This document shows, piece after piece, positions 1-6,998 of a DNA stretch of 15,090 nt. Every line of letters starts with the position of its first letter. Position 1 is the first letter of the stretch. The notes beneath the pieces are model-generated. The model saw nothing but the letters and a program-made list of their open reading frames with translations, was not told where the DNA came from and did no database searches. The stretch covers positions 1 through 15,090 of the forward strand of contig CAZGZR010000062.1 of the NCBI GenBank assembly GCA_964529745.1, given 5' to 3'. Source of the DNA: RBG-16-57-9 sp964529745. GTDB lineage: Archaea; Thermoproteota; Bathyarchaeia; TCS64. The translations under genes were made by a program, and so were the position numbers.

Positions 1-1
1 C

Positions 2-802
2 GGCAGGGCCATAGCGTTCGCCACGGGCGCCAAGACCTTCAACCCCGAGCTCACGACGGTGGTCTTCGTGGGGGACGGCGACGGCGCCGGGATAGGCGGT
101 AATCATCTTATCCACGCGGCGAGGCGGAACATAGACCTCACGGTGATCCTGGTGAACAACATGAGCTACGCCATGACGGGCGGCCAGATAGCCCCCACGA
201 CGCTCCACGGCGAGACAACGGTCACCAGCCCCTACGGGAACCCAGAGTCGCCCTTCGACATAACCCGGCTGGTCCGAGCCGCCGGCGCCAGCTACGTCGC
301 CAAGTGGAGCACTTACCACGTAGTCGAGCTCACCCAGAGCATCAAGGAGGCCATAACGCACAAGGGCTTCAGCTTCATAGAGGTGCTGAGCCAGTGCCCG
401 ACGCAGCAGCGCCGGATATTCAACCTCCGCGGCCCCGTGGATAGCCTGCCACCGCGGATACTGGACATGTTCGCCGAGAGCACCGTGGTCAAGGATAGGC
501 CCGACAGAAGCGGCTACGTCTACGCGGTGCCCAAGGCTTCCCCGGAGGATGCGCTGAAACAGATACAAGAAATTAAGGGCGTCGAGGCCAAGATCGTTGA
601 CCACATGGAACATGGCAGAGTGGTCCGCGTAGAAGCCGAGTCCCTAGGCGAGGTCCAGAGCAAGCTGCTCAATCTTAACACGGTGAGCGAAGTAAAAGAC
701 CACTTGGACGGAAAGATCACGCTCGGGGTTTTCGAGAAGAAGACGAGACCCGAGTTCACAGATGCGCTTAGGGAGATCATGAGGAAGGCGAGAGGCGAAT
801 AG
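2..802 (+). CDS. korB: 2-oxoacid:ferredoxin oxidoreductase beta subunit, KorB type (5' partial)
   Basis: This is the thiamine-diphosphate-binding beta subunit of a cytoplasmic 2-oxoacid:ferredoxin oxidoreductase. It most resembles the 2-oxoglutarate (Kor) branch, which forms acyl-CoA, CO2 and reduced ferredoxin. The frame is open from base 2, so the N-terminus and probably korA lie upstream of the window. Visible marks are GRAIAFATGAK, the TPP motif GDGDGAGIGGNH followed by NN about 25 residues later, MTGGQ, SPYGN and FIEVLSQCPTQ. The usual C-terminal ending GKITLGVFEKKTRPEFTD is present. It is separated from the CPTQ region by an extra stretch of about 65 residues (near bases 500-705) that does not fit my memory of KorB and looks like a beta-alpha-beta-beta-alpha domain. 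The gamma subunit gene begins one base after the stop. Substrate choice (2-oxoglutarate versus other 2-oxoacids) is inferred from motif similarity. Confidence 0.9.
   Translation, partial: GRAIAFATGAKTFNPELTTVVFVGDGDGAGIGGNHLIHAARRNIDLTVILVNNMSYAMTGGQIAPTTLHGETTVTSPYGNPESPFDITRLVRAAGASYVAKWSTYHVVELTQSIKEAITHKGFSFIEVLSQCPTQQRRIFNLRGPVDSLPPRILDMFAESTVVKDRPDRSGYVYAVPKASPEDALKQIQEIKGVEAKIVDHMEHGRVVRVEAESLGEVQSKLLNLNTVSEVKDHLDGKITLGVFEKKTRPEFTDALREIMRKARGE
505..705 (+). other. Inserted RAM/ACT-like domain within KorB
   Basis: The encoded segment runs from about SGYVYAVPKASPEDALKQ to TVSEVKDH. By eye it has strand (YVYAVP), helix (PEDALKQIQEI), a KGVEAKIV turn and strand, strand (RVVRVEAES), helix (LGEVQSKLL), then TVSEV. 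This order and the pattern xxKGVx...VxVEAESLxE resemble the RAM domain of Lrp/AsnC proteins and the related ACT fold, which bind amino acids. The boundaries are approximate and the assignment is pattern recognition only. Confidence 0.45.
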
Positions 803-803
803 G

Positions 804-1334
804 ATGCAGCGGAATATACTCATCGGCGGCACCGGCGGCCAGGGGATAGTAGCAAGCGGCGAGTTCTTGAGCGCGGCCCTCTTCGCTAAGGGCTACGAGG
901 TGGTCTTCGGCCGCAGCTACGGCTCCGAGGCCAGGGGCGGGAGCTGCAGGAGCCAGATAATGGTAGCCGACCACGAGATCAACGACCTCCAGTTCGAGAT
1001 GAGCGACATATCGCTATTGCTCAGCCTCCCCGCCTTCAACAAGTACATAGGAAACGCCAAGAAGGGCTCCATGGTCTTCGCTGACTCCAGCGTCATGGAG
1101 CGCGTCAAGGGCGACGTCAGAGACGACGTCGAGCTCTATAGGGTCCCGGCCAGAGATGTCGCGGTGCGGCTTGGCAACCAGATCGTCGCCAACATGGTGA
1201 TGCTTGGGGCCCTCTCGAAGCGCTCCAACATGGTGAGCCTCGACCTGCTGAAGGAGGCCGTGGAGCAGAGCATGCGGCCCAGCATGAGGGAGATGAACCT
1301 CCGCGCCCTCCAAGAGGGGCACGACTCCGTATAG
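804..1334 (+). CDS. korC: 2-oxoacid:ferredoxin oxidoreductase gamma subunit
   Basis: This is the gamma subunit of the same oxidoreductase as the preceding beta subunit; it is an essential structural part of the cytoplasmic complex. The 176-residue length is normal for a stand-alone gamma chain. The glycine-rich GGTGGQGI lies at residues 8-15 and is followed by the family hallmark SYGSEARGG near residue 40 and by SQIMVAD. The C-terminal half has the usual NMVMLGAL and the helix around KEAVEQSM. The ATG lies one base after the korB stop, with a weak purine-rich GAGAGGCGA in front, so translation is probably coupled. No ferredoxin-type delta subunit gene follows; in Kor enzymes it may be encoded elsewhere, upstream or fused. 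Assignment to the family is secure; assignment to 2-oxoglutarate follows from korB. Confidence 0.92.
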   Translation: MQRNILIGGTGGQGIVASGEFLSAALFAKGYEVVFGRSYGSEARGGSCRSQIMVADHEINDLQFEMSDISLLLSLPAFNKYIGNAKKGSMVFADSSVMERVKGDVRDDVELYRVPARDVAVRLGNQIVANMVMLGALSKRSNMVSLDLLKEAVEQSMRPSMREMNLRALQEGHDSV

Positions 1335-1336
1335 AG

Positions 1337-1783
1337 GTGCATGTTACGAGCAGGCAGTATCCTATCCGACCCATCCCAGGGGTAGCCGGAGTAGTAATCG
1401 ACGGCAACCGTGTGCTGTTAAGCGTCCGGGGGAAGGCTCCCTCGGAAGGTAAGTGGGGGCTACCCGGCGGGGCGGTTGAGGTGGGCGAGACCGTGAGGGA
1501 GGCCGTCGTCCGGGAGATACTTGAGGAGACGGGTGTAACCGTCAAGCCCGTTAAGCTGATCACCGTATTCGACTCCATCCACCGCGACGAAGACGATAGG
1601 GTCAGGTACCACTACGTATTGTTCGAGTATCTCTGCGAGTACGTCTCCGGAGAGGTGACGCCCAGCTCGGACGCGCCTGACGCGAGGTGGGTAGAGTTCG
1701 ACGATCTCGACTCCATCGACATAATGCCCAGCACCAAGAAGTTCCTTCTAAAAGTGTTAAAACAGGAAAAACTCCAAGCATAA
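1337..1783 (+). CDS. Nudix hydrolase (ADP-ribose/nucleotide pyrophosphatase-like)
   Basis: A 148-residue Nudix-fold pyrophosphohydrolase that cleaves a nucleoside diphosphate linked to another moiety. The complete Nudix box G-x5-E-x7-REUxEExGU spans residues 45-67 (G45, E51, R59-E60, E63-E64, G66), with the metal-binding glutamates intact. The preceding KWGLPGG and the core strand AGVVIDGNRVLLSVRG are typical. The best start is GTG at 1337, two bases after the korC stop, so it appears to be the last gene of the kor operon. The overall look resembles archaeal ADP-ribose pyrophosphatases, but Nudix substrates cannot be read from the box, so the specificity is open. About 130 bases without a gene follow. 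They contain small inverted repeats and a T-rich tract before hyuA. Confidence 0.88.
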   Translation: MHVTSRQYPIRPIPGVAGVVIDGNRVLLSVRGKAPSEGKWGLPGGAVEVGETVREAVVREILEETGVTVKPVKLITVFDSIHRDEDDRVRYHYVLFEYLCEYVSGEVTPSSDAPDARWVEFDDLDSIDIMPSTKKFLLKVLKQEKLQA

Positions 1784-1794
1784 CTCAACAAATG

Positions 1795-1833
1795 GAGGCC
1801 AAGAGCCTCGTCGTCCCAGAGACCATTAGGCTC
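1795..1833 (+). repeat. Two small overlapping inverted repeats after the kor-Nudix unit
   Basis: GAGGC at 1795-1799 pairs with GCCTC at 1805-1809 (5-nt loop). GAGCCT at 1803-1808 pairs with AGGCTC at 1828-1833. The arms overlap, so the two hairpins would be mutually exclusive. A T-rich stretch follows at 1858-1874. They could help 3'-end formation of the kor transcript, but short stems like these arise often by chance at this base composition. Confidence 0.25.
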
Positions 1834-1864
1834 GGCGGCTTCAAGCTTAAGACAAAGTTTTTCG

Positions 1865-1874
1865 TTTATTTTAT
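1865..1874 (+). promoter_or_regulatory. TATA-like box upstream of hyuA
   Basis: TTTATTTTAT is the only strongly AT-rich element in the 130 bases between the Nudix gene and hyuA. A start about 27 nt downstream (near 1897) would give a leader of roughly 17 nt containing the GGAGG Shine-Dalgarno site at 1902-1906. The neighbouring T-run could also end the upstream transcript. Confidence 0.5.
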
Positions 1875-1901
1875 CCGTCCGCGGATGCTCTTCTGTACAT
1901 C

Positions 1902-1906
1902 GGAGG
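1902..1906 (+). promoter_or_regulatory. Shine-Dalgarno site fixing the hyuA TTG start
   Basis: GGAGG lies seven bases before the TTG at 1914. The next residues, HRVSVDVGGTFTDL, are the expected beginning of the HyuA ATPase fold, so the TTG start is supported by both the ribosome site and the family N-terminus. Confidence 0.75.
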
Positions 1907-1913
1907 AAGCCGG

Positions 1914-3986
1914 TTGCACCGTGTAAGCGTGGACGTTGGAGGCACGTTCACAGACCTCGTGGCCTTCGACGAAGAGACAGGCGACGTGCTCAACATAAAG
2001 ACACCCTCAGCCCCGACGAACCCGGAGAGGGGCGTCGTCGAAGCCTTCACAGATTACCTAGAGGATCATGAAGCCTCGGACGTGAGGATGGTGGGCCACG
2101 CAACCACCATCGCCACCAACACGCTCCTAGGACAGGTGAACCTGGAGCTCCCCGTCACGGCGCTAGTCACCACGAAGGGGTTCAGGGACGTCATAGAGAT
2201 AGGTAGGCAGCGCAGAGCCGAGGTATACAACCTGTTCTTCGAGCGGCCGCCCATGCTGGTAAAGCGAAGGCACAGATACGAGCTGGAGGAGAGGGTGAAC
2301 CACGAAGGACAGATCACGACTCCCATCGACGAGGAAGAGCTACACATGATCATAGACAAGCTGAGAGCCGGGGGCGTCCAGAGCGTGGCCGTCGGCTTCC
2401 TCAACAGCTACGCCAACACGACCCACGAGACACACGTATACGAGGCCATAAAGAACTCCCTCGACGACATCTACGTCACCGCCTCCCACATGATATCCAA
2501 CGAGTACCGGGAGTACGAGCGCTTCAGCACCGCCGTCGTAAACGCCGCCCTCATGCCCGTCATGCACACCTACATCACCCGGCTCGAGACAGATCTCAAA
2601 GGGCTGGGCCTCGAGGCGCCCCTCTACGTGATGCAGAGCAACGGCGGCATGGCCCGGAGCAACGTCATAAGCATGAGACCAGCAACGGTCGTCGAGTCGG
2701 GGCCCGCCGCAGGCGTCATCGCGGCCGCCTGGCTCGGCGAACAGACCGGCACCCGGGACATAATCAGCTTCGACATGGGGGGCACCACAGCCAAGGCGGG
2801 CACCATCCGCGGACGGGTGCCCGAGGTGGTCCCCGAGTACGAGGTAGCCGGCACCGTACACATGGGCCGCCTCGTCAAAGGCAGCGGCTACCCAGTCAGG
2901 TTCCCGTTCATAGACCTCGCCGAATGCAGCGCCGGAGGAGGCACCATAGCCAAAGCCGTAAACGGCACACTACACGTGGGGCCCGTGAGCGCCGGCGCCG
3001 ACCCAGGTCCCGCGTGCTATGGGAAAGGCGGACTGGACGCCACAATCACCGACGCCAACCTCATCCTAGGCAGGCTGAACCCCCACAGCCTCCTCGGCGG
3101 CGACATGAAGATACATCCCAGACTCGCCGAGGAGGCGTTCAAAGCTCTGGCCTCCAAACTCGACGTCTCCCCGGAAGAGGCAGCCGTCAGCGTCGTCAGA
3201 ATAGCCAACAGCATGATGAGCAAGATACTCAGGATAGTGAGCGTGGAACGCGGCTACGACCCTCGGCGTTTCACCCTCGTCGCCTTCGGCGGCGCCGGCC
3301 CCATGCACGCCTGTGCCCTAGCCGAGGAACTCAGAGTCGGGCAGATAATAGTGCCGCCCAGCCCAGGCATGTTCAGCGCCCTAGGGCTCCTCACCGCAGA
3401 CCTGTTCCACGACTACAGCAGACCCGTGATAAGAGACGTACGCGACGCCGACCCCGCCGAAATGGAGACCCTCTACAGGGAGATGGAGGCAGAGGGGGCG
3501 GCGACACTAAGCCAGGAAGGCATCCCGGAGAATCGGCGCAGCTACAGACGAACCCTGGACATCAGGTACAGGGGTCAAGGATACGAGCTCAACGTGAACA
3601 CCGGCCAGCCCGTAACCCATTCGTCGATAGCCGAGAGCGTCAAGGCCTTCCACACCAAACACAGGGAGGTCTACGGCTACTCAGCCGAAGAGGAGCCCGT
3701 GGAGATAGTAAACTCCAAGCTCAGGGTAGTGGGGCTCCTTGAGAAGCCTAGGCTGAGACGCCACCGAAAAAAAAGATCTGACTCGCCACCAGATCACAGA
3801 AACACATACTTCGAGAGCCCGGGTGAATGGGTAGAAACCGAAGTCTATCAACGCTCCACGCTTAACGGGCTAGGGGAGGGGGCCGCCGTGATAGAGCAGT
3901 ACGACGCCACCACGGTGGTGTACCCGGACTGGAGCTACATGCCTGACGAGTACGGCAACCTCATACTAAGGAGGCTCACGGGTTGA
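1914..3986 (+). CDS. hyuA: Hydantoinase/5-oxoprolinase subunit A (HyuA family)
   Basis: A 690-residue protein of the HyuA/OplA family, the ATP-using subunit of enzymes that open or carboxylate small amide or ketone substrates (N-methylhydantoinase, 5-oxoprolinase, acetone/acetophenone carboxylase, caprolactamase). An actin/ASKHA-type phosphate loop VDVGGTFTDL lies at residues 6-15. The second one, FDMGGTTAK, begins at residue 286. Other family motifs are GHATTIATNTLL, ESGPAAGVIAA, GADPGPACYG, VAFGGAGPMHACALAEEL and PPSPGMFSALGLL. The C-terminal domain ends normally, after a basic segment around residue 617 encoded by an A8 run that keeps frame. The gene overlaps hyuB by 4 nt (TTGA), the usual pairing for a two-subunit enzyme. 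The nearby Kor genes would suit 5-oxoproline to glutamate to 2-oxoglutarate metabolism, but the substrate cannot be assigned from sequence. Confidence 0.93.
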   Translation: MHRVSVDVGGTFTDLVAFDEETGDVLNIKTPSAPTNPERGVVEAFTDYLEDHEASDVRMVGHATTIATNTLLGQVNLELPVTALVTTKGFRDVIEIGRQRRAEVYNLFFERPPMLVKRRHRYELEERVNHEGQITTPIDEEELHMIIDKLRAGGVQSVAVGFLNSYANTTHETHVYEAIKNSLDDIYVTASHMISNEYREYERFSTAVVNAALMPVMHTYITRLETDLKGLGLEAPLYVMQSNGGMARSNVISMRPATVVESGPAAGVIAAAWLGEQTGTRDIISFDMGGTTAKAGTIRGRVPEVVPEYEVAGTVHMGRLVKGSGYPVRFPFIDLAECSAGGGTIAKAVNGTLHVGPVSAGADPGPACYGKGGLDATITDANLILGRLNPHSLLGGDMKIHPRLAEEAFKALASKLDVSPEEAAVSVVRIANSMMSKILRIVSVERGYDPRRFTLVAFGGAGPMHACALAEELRVGQIIVPPSPGMFSALGLLTADLFHDYSRPVIRDVRDADPAEMETLYREMEAEGAATLSQEGIPENRRSYRRTLDIRYRGQGYELNVNTGQPVTHSSIAESVKAFHTKHREVYGYSAEEEPVEIVNSKLRVVGLLEKPRLRRHRKKRSDSPPDHRNTYFESPGEWVETEVYQRSTLNGLGEGAAVIEQYDATTVVYPDWSYMPDEYGNLILRRLTG

Positions 3987-5683
3987 CTCTGGACATCACC
4001 ACCATCGAGGTCATAAGGGGCGCCCTAATCTACGCGGCGGAGGAGATGGGCATCGCCCTCAAGAAATCGGCCTACAGCCCCAACATCAAGGAGCGTATGG
4101 ACCACAGCTGCGCCATATTCAACCACAGGAGGGAACTCATCGCCCAAGCCGAGCACATACCCGTCCACCTCGGCAGCATGGCGCTGGCCGTCAGGGTAGG
4201 CCTCCAGATCTACCGGGGGGAGCTTGAACCCGGCGACATGGTCCTCCTAAACGACCCTTACATAAGCGGAACCCACCTCCCTGACCTCACGGTCATAGCG
4301 CCGGTGTTCAACGAAGGAGAGGTAGTCGCCTACGCCGCCAACAAGGCCCACCACACCGACGTGGGGGGAAAGTCCCCAGGCAGCCTCGCGGCAGACGCCA
4401 CGGAGCTCTACCAAGAGGGTCTCATAATCCCGCCAGTCAAACTGGTAAGGCGCGGCGTCATAAACCAAGATATCCAAGCGCTTATCAGGAGCAACGTCAG
4501 GACCCCCGAGGTACAGATGGGAGACATCAGGGCACAGATCGCCGCCAACGTCACGGGAGCAAGGCGAGTGGCAGAACTCGTGGAGCAGCACGGCGTCAAC
4601 GCACTCCACGAGGCCATGGACCGCACCATGGACCACAGCGAGCGGCACATGAGGGAAGAGATATCAGCCATGCCGGACGGCGTCTACAGCGCCGTGGACT
4701 ACATGGAAGACATACTGCCTGGAGGCGGCGACATCGAGATATCCGTAACAGTGACAAAGCGGGGAGACGGGATCACCTTCGACTACTCTGGCACCTCGGA
4801 TCAGGTTGATAGGCCAGTGAACGCACCCCTAGGCGTCACCGTGGCTGGCATCTACTACATGCTGATAAGCGTCACAGATCCATCGATCCCGGTGAACGAC
4901 GGGTGCTTCAGACCCATCACCCTCCGGATACCCCGGGGCTGCATGATGAACCCAATAAGGCCCGCGCCTGTAGCGGGGGGCAACGTCGAGACGAGCCAGC
5001 GTAACGTAGACGTGTTGATGAGGGCGTTTAGCCAGATACTGCCGAGAAAAGTACCTGCGGCAGGCCTGGGCACCATGAACAACATAACCATCGGCGGCAC
5101 CCTCCCAGACGGCCGGCCCTGGACTTTCTACGAGACCATCGGAGGCGGCAGCGGTGGAAGGCCCACGGGGGACGGCGTCGATGGCGTCCACGTCAACATG
5201 ACCAACACCATGAACACCCCCATAGAGGCATTGGAGGCATACCTCCCCCTAAGGTTCCTCGCCTACCGGCTCAGAATGGACAGCGGTGGCCCCGGGAAAC
5301 ACAGAGGCGGCTGCGGAATAGAGCGCGCATGGGTCCTGACAAGCGACAAGGCAGTGCTTAGCATAATGGCGGAGCGTAACAAAATACCGCCGTGGGGCCT
5401 CCAAGGAGGTAAACCAGGAGGATTAGGTGTTTATAAGTTGATAAGGGCATCAGGCGAGACGAAAGTGCTCCCATCCAAGTGCACTGTCGAGATGAAACGA
5501 GGCGACGCGCTGATTATCATGACGCCGGGGGGCGGAGGATTCGGAGACCCGCTAAAAAGGCCTTTAAAAAGGGTTGTAACGGACGTAGCCAACGGTCTGG
5601 TGTCCCCAACTTCGGCGGAGGCTGACTACGGCGTCGTGGTTGACCCTGAGACCTACGAGGTGAAGGCATTAAAGAGGTCTTAA
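3983..5683 (+). CDS. hyuB: Hydantoinase/5-oxoprolinase subunit B (HyuB family)
   Basis: This is the second subunit of the HyuA-HyuB enzyme. Its 566 residues match the usual family length. Recognisable family segments are SAYSPNIKERMDHSCAIF and IPVHLGSM in the first 75 residues, GDMVLLNDPYISGTHLPDL, NKAHHTDVGG (likely metal-binding histidines), FDYSGTSDQ, PVNAPLGVT, GGNVETSQRNVD, GGGSGGR and the C-terminal MTPGGGGFGDP. The start is TTG at 3983, overlapping the hyuA stop in TTGA, with AAGGAGG at 3968-3974 placed eight bases upstream. This indicates translational coupling and equal stoichiometry. The convergent MFS transporter ends 35 bases downstream, with no clear terminator in between. The reaction is expected to be ATP-dependent together with HyuA; the true substrate (hydantoin, 5-oxoproline, lactam or ketone) is unknown. 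Confidence 0.93.
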   Translation: MTLDITTIEVIRGALIYAAEEMGIALKKSAYSPNIKERMDHSCAIFNHRRELIAQAEHIPVHLGSMALAVRVGLQIYRGELEPGDMVLLNDPYISGTHLPDLTVIAPVFNEGEVVAYAANKAHHTDVGGKSPGSLAADATELYQEGLIIPPVKLVRRGVINQDIQALIRSNVRTPEVQMGDIRAQIAANVTGARRVAELVEQHGVNALHEAMDRTMDHSERHMREEISAMPDGVYSAVDYMEDILPGGGDIEISVTVTKRGDGITFDYSGTSDQVDRPVNAPLGVTVAGIYYMLISVTDPSIPVNDGCFRPITLRIPRGCMMNPIRPAPVAGGNVETSQRNVDVLMRAFSQILPRKVPAAGLGTMNNITIGGTLPDGRPWTFYETIGGGSGGRPTGDGVDGVHVNMTNTMNTPIEALEAYLPLRFLAYRLRMDSGGPGKHRGGCGIERAWVLTSDKAVLSIMAERNKIPPWGLQGGKPGGLGVYKLIRASGETKVLPSKCTVEMKRGDALIIMTPGGGGFGDPLKRPLKRVVTDVANGLVSPTSAEADYGVVVDPETYEVKALKRS

Positions 5684-5718
5684 CACAAGACGATCTCCCT
5701 GCAACTCGATTAGACCCC

Positions 5719-6921
5719 TTAATCGAAGTAATCCCTCATGGAAACGATTACCAATGAAAAGGCAAGAGTGACGGCGGCGCAAGCATAGAACACCCACTCG
5801 ATGGAGGCCACATACAGCACCCCGCTCATGGTGAACATGCCGACGGTGCCGCCGAGAGACATTATCATCCCCCAGACCCCCGTCGCGGAGCCCCTGTCCC
5901 CCGGCGGAATCGCCTCCATGGTCGCGGCCTGGCTTATGGGAAAGACGAGGACCGCACATAGCCCAAGTACTGCGTTGAGCACTGGCAACATCCAATGATA
6001 AGGCGCCAAGGGTATGAACACGAAAGTGGCCACGCTCAGCAACAGCCCCACGGCTATAGATGTAAACCTGCCCACACGATCCGAGAGAGACCCAACGATT
6101 GGTAGGCTCACGGCGATGACGACGGCGTTGGCGGTCAGCGTCAAGCCGATCATTAGCTCATTCATCTCCATCGCAGCTCCCAGCAGCGGAATGAAGGTGA
6201 CGAGCCCCCAGTGGCAGAACGCGTGAGCGAAGACCGCTGTCGATGCCACTATAACCTTCTTGTTGCCGAGTAGCCTTCTCATGGTGGACGGGAACTCAGA
6301 TAGGATCATCTGTATCTGGACGCCGGGCTTAATGGGGCAGCTGGCGTCCCTATCATCCTCCATGTATCTCCAGATGAGCAGGAACCCCAAGGCGGTGATC
6401 AACCCAGATACGACGAAGAGAGGCCTGTAATTCGGGAAAAACCTGACCAAGTAGCCGCCTGCAGCTGGGCCTATGACTGCGCTGACCGCCCAGCTCATGT
6501 GGTAGCGACCCATCGCCTCCCCGGCTCTATCCGACGGATATAGGCTGGAGGCATATGCCTCGGAGGGAGGGAAATAGACGCTGAGGGCTAGGCCGCTGAC
6601 GAACATGGCCAAGACGGGCATCGTCGGCGTCTGGGCGACGCTGTAGATGAAGGGTGTTATGGCGAATAGTGCCATCCCAAAGAGCATCATGTTCTTCCTG
6701 CCTATGCTGTCGCTTAAGGCGCCGGACACCAGACGGAGAAAGGTCTGGGTAACGTTCTTGATGTTGTATATCAAGGCAACGACGGCCGGTGTGACGCCTA
6801 GGCCCGCGATGAATAGAGGCTGAAAACTATGAGGTACGGTATCGCCGAACATGGCGAAGAAGGTTGCGAGCGTTATGGCCGTGAAAGCCTTCTGCGCCTC
6901 CTCAAGTTTCAAAAGCTTCAC
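5719..6921 (-). CDS. Major facilitator superfamily transporter, 12 TM
   Basis: An integral membrane secondary transporter of about 400 residues with a 12-helix MFS layout: two six-helix halves joined by a charged loop (YMEDDRDASCP, about residue 190-200). The MFS motif A appears in both halves: GALSDSIGRK at residues 67-76 and GSLSDRVGRF in the second half. It looks like the drug-efflux/sugar-phosphate-permease-like group, but the substrate is unknown. I prefer GTG at 6921, because the first helix begins shortly after it (FTAITLATFFAMFG) and AAGGTGT lies upstream on this strand. An ATG at 6963 would add 14 residues without family character. It converges on hyuB and diverges from hypC, so a role in moving the HyuAB substrate or product is only a proximity guess. 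Confidence 0.88.
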   Translation of the reverse strand: MKLLKLEEAQKAFTAITLATFFAMFGDTVPHSFQPLFIAGLGVTPAVVALIYNIKNVTQTFLRLVSGALSDSIGRKNMMLFGMALFAITPFIYSVAQTPTMPVLAMFVSGLALSVYFPPSEAYASSLYPSDRAGEAMGRYHMSWAVSAVIGPAAGGYLVRFFPNYRPLFVVSGLITALGFLLIWRYMEDDRDASCPIKPGVQIQMILSEFPSTMRRLLGNKKVIVASTAVFAHAFCHWGLVTFIPLLGAAMEMNELMIGLTLTANAVVIAVSLPIVGSLSDRVGRFTSIAVGLLLSVATFVFIPLAPYHWMLPVLNAVLGLCAVLVFPISQAATMEAIPPGDRGSATGVWGMIMSLGGTVGMFTMSGVLYVASIEWVFYACAAVTLAFSLVIVSMRDYFD

Positions 6922-6948
6922 CCGGGTTAGACACCTTGAATGTGCACC

Positions 6949-6961
6949 GGGATTTAAACCC
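6949..6961. promoter_or_regulatory. Quasi-palindrome with TATA-like core in the MFS/hypC divergent region
   Basis: GGGATTTAAACCC is nearly its own reverse complement. Its core TTTAAAT, read on the minus strand (6952-6958), sits about 30 bases upstream of the MFS GTG and can serve as its TATA box. The symmetric GGG/CCC flanks also fit a regulator half-site pair. It is the only element of this kind between the two divergent genes. Confidence 0.35.
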
Positions 6962-6967
6962 ATATCA

Positions 6968-6974
6968 ATATAAG
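6968..6974 (+). promoter_or_regulatory. TATA-like box for hypC
   Basis: ATATAAG is centred about 28 bases before the hypC ATG at 6999, which predicts a transcript starting at or next to the start codon. It argues for ATG 6999 over the ATG at 6936, which lies upstream of the box. Confidence 0.5.
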
Positions 6975-6998
6975 CAGCGGCCCGGTGAAATCTGTGAT

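Noticed and set aside
1117..1578. Minus-strand 153-codon frame across korC and the Nudix gene
   Set aside because: Low-complexity Ser/Pro/Arg composition, spanning two well-supported genes on the other strand.
1792..1926. A 44-codon ATG frame between the Nudix gene and hyuA
   Set aside because: It has no Shine-Dalgarno site or recognisable motif, runs through the presumed hyuA promoter and ends inside hyuA. It is more likely non-coding.
2924..3742. Long 272-codon frame inside hyuA
   Set aside because: The protein is dominated by Arg, Gln, His and Pro, typical of a frame-shifted shadow of a GC-rich gene. The overlapping hyuA has clear family motifs.
3767..3774. A8 run in hyuA as a frameshift site
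   Set aside because: The frame is open and family-like on both sides of the run, so there is no sign of a shift.
6936..6998. N-terminal extension of HypC from the upstream ATG
   Set aside because: HypC function requires Cys directly after the initiator Met, and the TATA-like box lies within this stretch.
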